Positions 22,993 to 30,103 of a DNA stretch of 42,368 nt are shown here, in pieces. The stretch's first letter is position 1. Each line of letters starts with the position of its first letter. Made by a program: the position numbers and the translations under genes. Below the pieces are notes generated by a model. The model saw nothing but the letters and a program-made list of their open reading frames with translations, had not been told where the DNA came from and did no database searches. Source of the DNA: a virus; IMG/VR virus record IMGVR_UViG_3300025577_000022, positions 1-42,368 of that record; one strand, written 5' to 3'.

Positions 22993-23027
22993 AGTATTAT
23001 TATATATTATTTATACATAGATGTAAA
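22992..23027 (-). promoter_or_regulatory. Sigma70-like promoter of DNA ligase
   Basis: TTTACA (23022-23027), 17-bp spacer, TATAAT (22999-23004); predicted start 22992 = ATG. The spacer also contains TATAAATA (23008-23015), so the gene may be read late as well. No clear promoter is seen here for the divergent plus-strand island. Confidence 0.83.
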
Positions 23028-23069
23028 TAAAATTAACTACCGTTATATATACTATATATTTAAAGTTAC

Positions 23070-23906
23070 ATGATTAAAAAAAATACTATAGAAAAAATTC
23101 CAGTGTTTTTTCACATACCTAAGAACGCAGGAACGTATGTATATAATAAAGCCTTTCATGTGATTAGATTATTAAACACAAAAGATCTAACAACATACAA
23201 CTTAGCAGTCAAAAGAGAAGGCAAAACTGTATACCGTATAGTTTGCTCTGCAAAAAAAGAGCTGAATGACAAATATAAAGACGCAGGTTGTTGGATTGAT
23301 AAAAGTGTTGACTATGAAGATCTAGATTTTAATGATTTAACTGTTTATTTTATAGTGGTATGCGATCTTAGTTTTGGTATATACAAAGAAGACATATACA
23401 AAAAACTAGACAAAAATACAAAATTTTATGAGTTCTTGGTTTTAAGAGATCCATATGAAAGGGTTTTGTCGCTATTTAGTTATTTAAAATCCTCACAATC
23501 CTCCCACGAATCCAAGCACGGTATTTTTGGCGACATGACATTTGTTGAATATTTAAACTCTCCTTATTTAGAGGGTTCTTGGCTTATTAGGACTTTACTA
23601 CATATACCTAATAAAATACCGATAACTAGTAACGATTTCGAAAAAACCTGCGAAATACTAGACGGGTTTTTAATTGATGATATCACAGGTGTAGATAAAC
23701 TTATTTCCAAAGTGTTATATACATGTTTAAACGTTAAGGATTGCAGCTTACCCCAACGATTACAAAATGTTATAAAACCTTTTTCAAATAAAACAAAGGA
23801 AAAGATTACGTATGATTTTAATTGTTTGAGCGAGGAAACTAAAGACAACTTCAACAACCAAACAAAGTGGGATCAATTATTATTTAACAAATATAAAAAA
23901 ATATAA
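23070..23906 (+). CDS. Sulfotransferase-like protein
   Basis: 278 aa. The 5'-phosphosulfate-binding loop FFHIPKNAGTYVYNK (residues ~13-27) matches the H-I-P-K-x-G-T signature of Golgi-type/bacterial carbohydrate sulfotransferases that use PAPS, and LVLRDPYERVLSLFSYL matches the 3'-phosphate-binding R-D-P-x-x-R-x-x-S motif. Likely adds sulfate to a sugar or peptide. First gene of a plus-strand island; 4 nt from the methyltransferase gene. Very AT-rich, no signal peptide, so cytoplasmic. Confidence 0.78.
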   Translation: MIKKNTIEKIPVFFHIPKNAGTYVYNKAFHVIRLLNTKDLTTYNLAVKREGKTVYRIVCSAKKELNDKYKDAGCWIDKSVDYEDLDFNDLTVYFIVVCDLSFGIYKEDIYKKLDKNTKFYEFLVLRDPYERVLSLFSYLKSSQSSHESKHGIFGDMTFVEYLNSPYLEGSWLIRTLLHIPNKIPITSNDFEKTCEILDGFLIDDITGVDKLISKVLYTCLNVKDCSLPQRLQNVIKPFSNKTKEKITYDFNCLSEETKDNFNNQTKWDQLLFNKYKKI

Positions 23907-23910
23907 AACA

Positions 23911-24633
23911 ATGTACATAACACCTAAAAAAAATATAGACATAAATGATTGTCGATTTTACCATACATTTAACTTTGATGGTAAAGACAAAATCAATGCG
24001 AAATGGGATCTTACAAACTGTATAGACGATTACCTTAGTAATTTTGATTTTAAAGGAAAGCGCGTAATTGATATTGGATCTGCTTCGGGTTACTTATCTT
24101 TTGAAATGGAGAAGAAAGGCGCTGATGTTGTTTCTTTCGATATGCCAGATGGTAGTTATTGGGATCACTTAATATATCCAGGCTATAATAAACCTAAATC
24201 AAAACCATCAGAAAGTCTTTTTAATAGTTATGAATATATTCATGAAAAACTTTCATCTAAAAACAAAATATTTAGAGCCAATATTTACGAACAGCTCCCT
24301 GATGAGATTGGTTATTTTGATGTGGCCGTTTTTGGAACCATGCTTTCTCATGTACGAGATCCAATTTTAACCTTAATGAATATACTTCTTAGAGTTAAGG
24401 ATCATGCTATCCTAATAAATCCATTTCAAAATGAGAAACCGACTATATACAAAAACCACAACGGAAAAACATGGTGGATGCTATGTCAAGAAGATATTGA
24501 AAAAATAATGTTTGATATTGGATTTCAAATGGAAAAAGTTACAATAGTCAAACCAATGTTTGATGGAACTCCAAGACTTTACAAATCTATTTTATTTAAG
24601 AGATGCTCATATCACATAAACACAAATTCATAA
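23911..24633 (+). CDS. SAM-dependent methyltransferase
   Basis: 240 aa. Rossmann motif I KRVIDIGSASGYLSFEMEKKGADVVSFDMPDG (G-x-S-x-G loop, then the acidic ribose-binding D in FDMPDG), and motif YFDVAVFGTMLSHVRDPILTLMNIL, the post-II/III region as in CmoB/UbiG-like class I enzymes. The HVRDP segment is typical of methyltransferases acting on sugars or tRNA. Placed between two sulfotransferase genes, so a glycan substrate is inferred. Confidence 0.82.
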   Translation: MYITPKKNIDINDCRFYHTFNFDGKDKINAKWDLTNCIDDYLSNFDFKGKRVIDIGSASGYLSFEMEKKGADVVSFDMPDGSYWDHLIYPGYNKPKSKPSESLFNSYEYIHEKLSSKNKIFRANIYEQLPDEIGYFDVAVFGTMLSHVRDPILTLMNILLRVKDHAILINPFQNEKPTIYKNHNGKTWWMLCQEDIEKIMFDIGFQMEKVTIVKPMFDGTPRLYKSILFKRCSYHINTNS

Positions 24634-25274
24634 CAATTGACATACCCAAGACAGGAACCAAAACTCTAAGGGAGACATTTTTACCTGTTATTCCTATTGA
24701 TGTTATTGGTAATCCTGGCGATTATCTTGATGATTTTTATCAGCATAGCACAGTGAATGCTTGTGAAAGAGGATTTAAAAAACGCGGTTGGGATTTTAAT
24801 CAATATACCACCTTTTCGACTCTAAGAAATCCTTGGGAAAGATATGTATCTTTCCTTATGTATAAAATAAACAAAGGCAATGAATATAAAAACGCCACGG
24901 AAGAAGAGCTTAAAAATTGGAAACCTCTAAAAAGACTTCAGGGTAAAGAATGTGGCAGAGTATTTGATAACTTCAATAGAAATGAAGTAGAGTTTTTAAA
25001 GTTTATCATAAAAACAAACCCAAGTCAAGACAATTATGTTTTAGATAGTAACGATGAGATCGCTATAGATTTTCTTGGCAACCTTGAAGATTATAATAAT
25101 CATTTTTATAAATTCTGTGATGCGGTTGGTATAACTTCAATCCCAAAACTTAAACACTCTAATAAAAGCTCATATAAAAAACCACATACTGAATATTACA
25201 CTCAAGAGTTAATAGACATGGTTGCAGAGAAAGAAAAATGGGTAATAGATAAATTCAATTATAAGTATAACTAA
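24603..25274 (+). CDS. Second sulfotransferase-like protein
   Basis: 223 aa. FITIDIPKTGTKTLRETF (residues ~8-25) is the 5'-PSB loop (I-P-K-T-G-T), and FSTLRNPWERYVSFLMYKIN is the 3'-PB motif (R-N-P-x-x-R-x-x-S). Same family as, but divergent from, the first island gene. The ATG overlaps the methyltransferase end by 31 nt, so the three are one operon. Converges with minus-strand genes at 25311. Confidence 0.8.
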   Translation: MLISHKHKFITIDIPKTGTKTLRETFLPVIPIDVIGNPGDYLDDFYQHSTVNACERGFKKRGWDFNQYTTFSTLRNPWERYVSFLMYKINKGNEYKNATEEELKNWKPLKRLQGKECGRVFDNFNRNEVEFLKFIIKTNPSQDNYVLDSNDEIAIDFLGNLEDYNNHFYKFCDAVGITSIPKLKHSNKSSYKKPHTEYYTQELIDMVAEKEKWVIDKFNYKYN

Positions 25275-25310
25275 TTAAAAATGTTAATTAATAATAAACA
25301 TAATGTAGTT

Positions 25311-25631
25311 CTACACTTTGACAGGCTCGTTTTTAATATCGGAAATATACCAATTGTCTTTCCATCGTAACCAACTAATAACGTTATCGGTATCTCCATC
25401 ACATTCGATTTCAATAATATCTCCAGTCTTTGGATTCTCAGAAAAAGATAATAGATATTGATTAACAATGACCTCTTTTAGTTTTTCCTTTATTGAATTA
25501 ATTTTTCTTTTACATTCCCAAAAGTCATATGATTCAAAACTAGAACAATCTCTAGGAAAATATGAAATAATCGAATAGGGATATTCCTCGCTCGTCATTA
25601 TAACGCTTAGTTTATCAATTGAGATTTCCAT
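25311..25631 (-). CDS. Hypothetical protein, 106 aa
   Basis: ATG taken at 25631, overlapping the upstream stop (TAATG); the frame extends 2 codons further. Mixed alpha/beta: DFWECKRKINSIKEKLKEVIV helix, then GDIIEIECDGDTDNVISWLRWKDNWYISDI. No domain recognised. Last gene of the lysis-region transcript. Confidence 0.6.
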   Translation of the reverse strand: MEISIDKLSVIMTSEEYPYSIISYFPRDCSSFESYDFWECKRKINSIKEKLKEVIVNQYLLSFSENPKTGDIIEIECDGDTDNVISWLRWKDNWYISDIKNEPVKV

Positions 25632-26209
25632 TACCAATCTGCGTTTTTTCCACGAGTGTCTATATGTACAAACCCTCGATAAGTTCCTATGCCGCCTTTA
25701 AACGTTTTGTTATCTCTTAGTACTCTAGCGGCTTTAGCAACTCGCCAAGAGCTTTTATTAAATACAACATCAACGGCTTGATTCGTCATATGGTATGATC
25801 CTATATTACCATGAACTGCTTTGTTATATTCGGGACTTCTATATGCTGAGACTATCTCTTTAACCGGTAATCCAACCTCATTACATAACTTATCAATAAC
25901 CTTAAGTGTTGGGCCAACCTTCTTCCATAACTTCTTTGGTGGTATAGAATTTCTAACTCTACCGCGCGTTTTAAAGTGTGGAGCAATTACCATTCTTGGA
26001 GTTATATTTTTTAAGTTTAATTTTAAAATATAATTCGCATATCTATAAACATCATTATTTAAAATAAACCATTCATCAGGAATTCCTTTTACTTTTTTAT
26101 TGTAATCTTCATGACGAATAAAAGCACTACCTACTGGTAAATTACTAATAAATAAACTTGAACTTGTTAAACCAAATAACTTTAAAAATTTACGTCTAGG
26201 TTTGTTCAT
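25631..26209 (-). CDS. Tat-exported M15-type murein peptidase
   Basis: 192 aa. N-terminus MNKPRRKFLKLFGLTSSSLF is a twin-arginine signal (R-R-x-F-L-K) followed by a hydrophobic stretch and GSAF. The C-terminal domain is M15A/DUF882-like: SAYRSPEYN, SYHMTNQAVDVVF (H140, D147) and GFVHIDTRG (H182), the three zinc ligands of D,D-/L,D-endopeptidases such as E. coli MepK, which is also Tat-exported. It would fold in the cytoplasm with zinc, cross by Tat and cut peptidoglycan cross-links. A Tat signal on a phage lytic enzyme is unusual. Confidence 0.83.
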   Translation of the reverse strand: MNKPRRKFLKLFGLTSSSLFISNLPVGSAFIRHEDYNKKVKGIPDEWFILNNDVYRYANYILKLNLKNITPRMVIAPHFKTRGRVRNSIPPKKLWKKVGPTLKVIDKLCNEVGLPVKEIVSAYRSPEYNKAVHGNIGSYHMTNQAVDVVFNKSSWRVAKAARVLRDNKTFKGGIGTYRGFVHIDTRGKNADW

Positions 26210-26213
26210 AACT

Positions 26214-26402
26214 TTATTTAGTACGCTCTATAATTTCTTTTTCTATACTACCAATAATCTTTTTATAAGTAGGAATTAAATAAAGAGCCTTTACTCCAAA
26301 CTTTTCATCTAATTCTTTCGCAGTCTTTTTATTACTTAATTCTTTTAATCGTTTTTTATGGTCTTCTAGATCTATCCTTAAATCTTTTAATGATGTTTTC
26401 AT
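26214..26402 (-). CDS. Small coiled-coil protein, 62 aa
   Basis: Strongly charged helix (LRIDLEDHKKRLKELSNKKTAKELDEKF) with a coiled-coil pattern, then ALYLIPTYKKIIGSIEKEI. First gene after the promoter at 26488-26523 with an 85-nt structured leader, followed 4 nt later by the Tat peptidase. Could be a regulator or inhibitor of lysis; inference only. Confidence 0.58.
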   Translation of the reverse strand: MKTSLKDLRIDLEDHKKRLKELSNKKTAKELDEKFGVKALYLIPTYKKIIGSIEKEIIERTK

Positions 26403-26488
26403 AATGATATATTTATTGTTATTTAAGATCCCTTCGGGAACCTTCGGGGTTTAGTTTTTAAACCTTTATGGTTTCTTTAATAACTCAT
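26403..26488 (-). promoter_or_regulatory. Structured leader with tandem CGAAG-type hairpins
   Basis: On the minus strand the leader starts ATGAGTTATTAA (a 3-codon leaderless minigene, MSY-stop) and then has AACC-ATAAA-GGTT, ACC-CCGAA-GGT and TCCC-GAA-GGGA hairpins in succession (between 26428 and 26474). No U-run follows the last one. A regulatory or stability role is inferred. Confidence 0.5.
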
Positions 26489-26523
26489 AGTTATATTATA
26501 CACTAAGAATAGAATTATGTAAA
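26488..26523 (-). promoter_or_regulatory. Sigma70-like promoter
   Basis: TTTACA (26518-26523), 17-bp spacer, TATAAT (26495-26500), predicted start 26488. It lies just downstream of the muramidase-like gene and drives the 62-aa protein and Tat peptidase. Confidence 0.85.
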
Positions 26524-26536
26524 TAAAAAAATGTAA

Positions 26537-27172
26537 TTATTTTAAATACTTAAAGTTTAAAATCTTTTTATCTTCCATTCTTTTCCAAATCGCGGCAACT
26601 CCAATTTGTTTAGAACGAGCTGTGCTGCTCCACTTTCCATCTGAGACATATTTCCCAGGCTTTTCAATAGAAGTCTTAGCATAAAGATATGGCGAAGGTG
26701 TAGATCTATGGTACCTCCAATAGCCAGTTCCATTATAACCTTCAACTGCCCAAAGAGTATCAAATAAGTATGCCCAACGTTTTTGACCCATCTTATCATA
26801 GCTTAATGCGTCCTGCGCACTTTCTACCCACGTAAATGGCGGAGCGCTGGTTTTAGGTCTACCTTTTGGTACCCAACGAGTTCTACCATATAATGGAGAC
26901 CCTTCATGTAAATGGTGTTTAAATGATCCACCACTTTCCATATTATGAAGGCTGGCAATAACATACCAAGGAACATCTGTTCTACTATCAACACACTTAT
27001 ATAGTTTTTGATTTAATAAAATGCGTCTAACAACTTTATCAACTTGTGGTATATATTGCTTCTTAACTTCTGCATTAAGAAAACGCTGTACACGCAAGTC
27101 CGCTCCCTGCTCGAAAGCAGGAAGGGACCCAGTTAGTAAAGTCAGTACAATTAAAGTAATGAAGAAACGCAT
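26537..27172 (-). CDS. Secreted muramidase-like lysis enzyme
   Basis: 211 aa from ATG 27172 (MRFFITLIVLTLLTGSLPAF), a Sec signal peptide. The mature domain has VPWYVIASLHNMESGGSFKHHLHEGSPL with the likely catalytic Glu79 in HNMESGG, then PPFTWVESAQDALSYDKMG, DTLWAVEGYNGTGYWRY and a C-terminal helix. This is a lysozyme-superfamily arrangement (E-S-G-G plus N-G-x-G-Y) that I recognise from phages and bacteria without a firm family number. It overlaps the holin-like gene by 22 nt. Confidence 0.75.
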   Translation of the reverse strand: MRFFITLIVLTLLTGSLPAFEQGADLRVQRFLNAEVKKQYIPQVDKVVRRILLNQKLYKCVDSRTDVPWYVIASLHNMESGGSFKHHLHEGSPLYGRTRWVPKGRPKTSAPPFTWVESAQDALSYDKMGQKRWAYLFDTLWAVEGYNGTGYWRYHRSTPSPYLYAKTSIEKPGKYVSDGKWSSTARSKQIGVAAIWKRMEDKKILNFKYLK

Positions 27173-27522
27173 AGTAGTGTAACAGCGTAAGATACGAATG
27201 TTGCAAACCAATAATGTAAAAGCTCAGGCGTTGCTGTTTTTAATTTCAGTAACTCTTTAACTTTTCCACTCTCGGCGAGAGCCGCCGCCTCATTGAAAAC
27301 GAGGAAACGAATAATCGGCGCAATAACGATAACTGCACTCGTAAGAACACCGGCATAAATGAGTTCAGCAAAAGGTGCATCGCTCAGGCCTGTGTACTTT
27401 AAAATCAGCATAACCAGTAGAATAATGGCGACGCCTTTACTCCATAGTAACTGAACAACCGATTTTGTTTTATTCCAAAATCCGGTTAATAACGGACTAA
27501 TTAATTTTAGTAATGTATTCAT
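27151..27522 (-). CDS. Holin-like multi-pass membrane protein
   Basis: 123 aa from ATG 27522 (MNTLLKLISPLLTG). Three hydrophobic helices: ~28-44 (KGVAIILLVMLILKYTG), ~55-75 (IYAGVLTSAVIVIAPIIRFLV) and ~105-122 (WFATFVSYAVTLLCVSSL), separated by a charged loop KVKELLKLKTATPE. Size, topology and overlap with a secreted muramidase gene fit a class I holin. Leader AAACAAACAAACAA without Shine-Dalgarno. Confidence 0.62.
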   Translation of the reverse strand: MNTLLKLISPLLTGFWNKTKSVVQLLWSKGVAIILLVMLILKYTGLSDAPFAELIYAGVLTSAVIVIAPIIRFLVFNEAAALAESGKVKELLKLKTATPELLHYWFATFVSYAVTLLCVSSLL

Positions 27523-27595
27523 ATTTGTTTGTTTGTTTAAATGAGCCACTCGGCCCTAATATCATCAACCATATTAAATGATTGAGATATAAAAA

Positions 27596-28249
27596 TTATC
27601 CAATAAGAGCTTTAGCGATTCTTCCTTGAGGAGACCACATACCAAGTCCGCCTAAGAACTTAACTAATATCCATCCGCCCAATCCCCAAACAATCCACTT
27701 ATACTTGGTTAGCTTATGATACTTGTCTTTATAGCCTTCAGCTTCTTTTAACTTTTTTTGTAAAGATTTGTTATGAGCAAGCATGGCAGCTTTATGTTGT
27801 TCTTGTGCTGCTATCTGAGCTTTTGCTTTAATAAGTTCTGCTTCTGTATTCTTAAGAGCAACTAACTGTTTCCTTAGTGCAATACCAGTTATGGTTAATT
27901 CTCTATCAAGTACAACAATATGCTGAACATATATCTGCCTTAAGTTTTCAATGTTTTCAGCAAATTCAGACTTCTTACGTCTCATTACTTCAACCAAAGA
28001 TTCAATCTCTTTAGCATGTATCTTTGCTTTCACTATTTCTGCCTGTGCGGTGGTGACGGCTTGTTGAGCAGTGAAGGAAAAACCAGTTGCAGCACCTAAG
28101 CTCTCTGTTGCTCCACCAATATCTATTGCTCCGCCTTTTCCAGGGTCGCCTTGTTCTGTTTGTTTAAAAAGAGCACAAGACGTCATTATCAGTGTTAATG
28201 AACTGACGATCATTAGTCTTAATAAGACTTTATATGAAGTTGTTTTCAT
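27596..28249 (-). CDS. Unimolecular-spanin-like lipoprotein
   Basis: 217 aa. Signal peptide with lipobox MTSC (Cys25) predicts an outer-membrane lipoprotein. A Gly-rich linker (GDPGKGGAIDIGG) is followed by a long coiled coil (~70-175, EIVKAKIHAKEIESLVEVMRRKK...LKEAEGYKDKYHKL) and a C-terminal transmembrane helix (WIVWGLGGWILVKFLGGLGMW, ~185-205). Lipid anchor at one end and TM at the other is the u-spanin plan (T1 gp11). Spanins fuse inner and outer membranes in the last lysis step. Adjacent to holin and muramidase candidates. A late motif precedes the ATG. A virion structural role is the alternative. Confidence 0.62.
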   Translation of the reverse strand: MKTTSYKVLLRLMIVSSLTLIMTSCALFKQTEQGDPGKGGAIDIGGATESLGAATGFSFTAQQAVTTAQAEIVKAKIHAKEIESLVEVMRRKKSEFAENIENLRQIYVQHIVVLDRELTITGIALRKQLVALKNTEAELIKAKAQIAAQEQHKAAMLAHNKSLQKKLKEAEGYKDKYHKLTKYKWIVWGLGGWILVKFLGGLGMWSPQGRIAKALIG

Positions 28250-28257
28250 AGTATTTT

Positions 28258-28265
28258 TATTTATA
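28258..28265 (-). promoter_or_regulatory. T4-type late promoter motif
   Basis: TATAAATA on the minus strand, 8 nt before the ATG of the spanin-like gene; agrees with a late lysis function. Confidence 0.65.
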
Positions 28266-28294
28266 TGTTTACGTTTTCTCTGAAGGGTGAATTA

Positions 28295-29431
28295 CTATGG
28301 ATATTCCATCTTTAATTGTTCAATTGAAATACTTTCTTTGGATTTGTTTTCATACCATCCTTTTCCAGTATATACATTAAGAACATCGTCAAAGTATTTT
28401 TTGTACCTTGGCCGTATATTATCTATACTAAAATTATTTGCCCATTTTCTACAATCGCCGCTTTTAATTTTGCCATCATTAACATTATGAACCGCTTCAA
28501 CAAAATCGCTCATTGTTCTACATCTATAACCAGTTACTCCATGTAAATTGTTTTCAGAAAAAGCTCCCCAATCTGTAGTTATTGTTGGAGTGCCACTAAA
28601 TAAGTTTTCAATTTGTACTCCACCAAATGGTTCATAATACATTGATGGTAAAAAAGAACCTTTTGCATTTGCCATTAATTCTTTTCTTTTATCAACTCCA
28701 GCATACCCAATATACTCAACGTCATCTGGTAGTTTATATCCTTTTTCTTTTTGGCCTGCTATTACTAATTTTACTCCAGCTCTTTTGCTTGCTTCAATTG
28801 CAATTTTTACACCCTTGCCATCATATACTCTACCAAGATAAAGAAAGTAATCTTCCTTTTTTTCTTTATATTCAAATTGTGTTTCATCAAAATAATTTGG
28901 TATGACAACATCATACCAATTAGGGTTACAATTTAAAACCATTTTATTACCGCCACAGGCGTGCATTATAGCATAAGACTCCCACACCTTCCATTTAGCG
29001 AAATGGCCTTCACCATAACCAATCCCAGGTTCTACAACAATAGCTTTCTTTTCTTTTTCAATTAAACCACAAACAGATCTAACTCCAGATCCCCAAAAAG
29101 CTAAAACAAAGTCATTCTTTTTTAATCTTTTATTTAATTCACGAAGAGTATTTTCATAGAAGGTTGTATAAGCATGATCATTATTATTAAACTTAAAAAA
29201 TTCTTTTCTCCAATCATGAGAGCCATATGCTTTTTGTAAATCATCATTGGTTGTAACAGTAATATGTTCATCACAACAAACATTACTATCTTCATGGCCA
29301 TAATGAAATACTTCAACACCGGGTTGCCCGGTAAACATTTTACCAAATTTTAATACTTTGGCGGTATATGCACAGGCCGTATATTCATCATTGGTAACCG
29401 TATGTGGTATACCCAATAAATGGAATCTCAT
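28295..29431 (-). CDS. GT4-type glycosyltransferase
   Basis: 378 aa, two Rossmann-like halves of the GT-B fold. The C-terminal half shows FLYLGRVYDGKGVKIAIEASKRA, LVIAGQKEKG, VEYIGYAG and the donor-binding EPFGGVQIENLFSGTPTITTDWGAFSE (E-x7-E), as in retaining GT4 enzymes. The N-terminal half has FWGSGVRSVCGLI and VVEPGIGYGEGHFAKWKVWESYAIMH. May glycosylate fibres, DNA bases or host surface glycans; the plus-strand sulfotransferase island makes a glycan pathway attractive. Confidence 0.82.
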   Translation of the reverse strand: MRFHLLGIPHTVTNDEYTACAYTAKVLKFGKMFTGQPGVEVFHYGHEDSNVCCDEHITVTTNDDLQKAYGSHDWRKEFFKFNNNDHAYTTFYENTLRELNKRLKKNDFVLAFWGSGVRSVCGLIEKEKKAIVVEPGIGYGEGHFAKWKVWESYAIMHACGGNKMVLNCNPNWYDVVIPNYFDETQFEYKEKKEDYFLYLGRVYDGKGVKIAIEASKRAGVKLVIAGQKEKGYKLPDDVEYIGYAGVDKRKELMANAKGSFLPSMYYEPFGGVQIENLFSGTPTITTDWGAFSENNLHGVTGYRCRTMSDFVEAVHNVNDGKIKSGDCRKWANNFSIDNIRPRYKKYFDDVLNVYTGKGWYENKSKESISIEQLKMEYP

Positions 29432-29433
29432 AA

Positions 29434-29706
29434 TTACTGAGATGTTCCGTTGTAAATATTATCAAGGAATGCTTGGAATTGATTAATTTTTTCAATTCGG
29501 TTTGGCCAATAAATGTAATCCTTACTGCTATCTTTTTCTAGATTTTCTAATAAAGGTTTAATTGCAGCAAACATTTTATCTAAACGCTCCTGTGCACTGC
29601 TGGCTTCAGTTGTTGCTTTTGTCACAATATCCAATTCTTCTTCGTTTACCGCAGTAAAACCAAAATCTTCAAATGTAGCAAAATTATTTACTATTTCTTC
29701 ACTCAT
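29434..29706 (-). CDS. Conserved small phage protein, 90 aa
   Basis: FEDFGFTAVNEEEL, then a helical DKMFAAIKPLLENLEKDSSKDYIYWPNRIEKINQFQAFLD. The YIYWPNRxEKIxxF motif is typical of a small acidic protein seen in many marine T4-like phages, role unknown (recollection, not a search). Overlaps the thioredoxin-like gene by 4 nt. Confidence 0.65.
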   Translation of the reverse strand: MSEEIVNNFATFEDFGFTAVNEEELDIVTKATTEASSAQERLDKMFAAIKPLLENLEKDSSKDYIYWPNRIEKINQFQAFLDNIYNGTSQ

Positions 29707-29984
29707 AATTCTTTTAGTATGTTTTGTATTGATGTTATATCTAGTATACCAACGTATACATTTTCCATTTCATATTTGTTTTTTGTTACTAAGATTGGTA
29801 AATGCTCAATATTGTTTCCTTTTTCTCTTAGTCTTCTAACTTCTTTAAAAACTAAGATAGGATCAACATCACAAGTTGTTAATGTATATTCATATTGAAA
29901 AGCTTTACAACCCTTTTGAATTTCATCTAAATAGTCGTCGCATCCTCCGCAACTCCAATCTAAATAAACATTTACCGTTTCCAT
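29703..29984 (-). CDS. Thioredoxin-fold protein with CxxC
   Basis: 93 aa. First strand VNVYLD, then the redox motif WSCGGC (C12, C15) and the helix following it; LPILVTK provides the cis-Pro strand. Small thioredoxin/glutaredoxin-like reductase, possibly serving ribonucleotide reductase or virion disulfides. No partner RNR gene in this window. Confidence 0.72.
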   Translation of the reverse strand: METVNVYLDWSCGGCDDYLDEIQKGCKAFQYEYTLTTCDVDPILVFKEVRRLREKGNNIEHLPILVTKNKYEMENVYVGILDITSIQNILKEL

Positions 29985-30103
29985 AACCGATATATTATAT
30001 ATCTGCTTAATTATAGTTCATAATATAAACATCCCATATACTGGAACTAAATTCGAACCGCTATCAGCAATTCAACATTGAATTGCAACACTCTTGAATA
30101 ACG
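29985..30103 (-). other. Intergenic stretch with a tRNA-like palindrome
   Basis: Contains GCAATTCAATGTTGAATTGC (a perfect inverted repeat) and GGTTCGAATTT, reminiscent of anticodon and T arms, but the acceptor and T stems do not pair. No gene is seen. Possibly a decayed tRNA, or chance. Confidence 0.3.
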
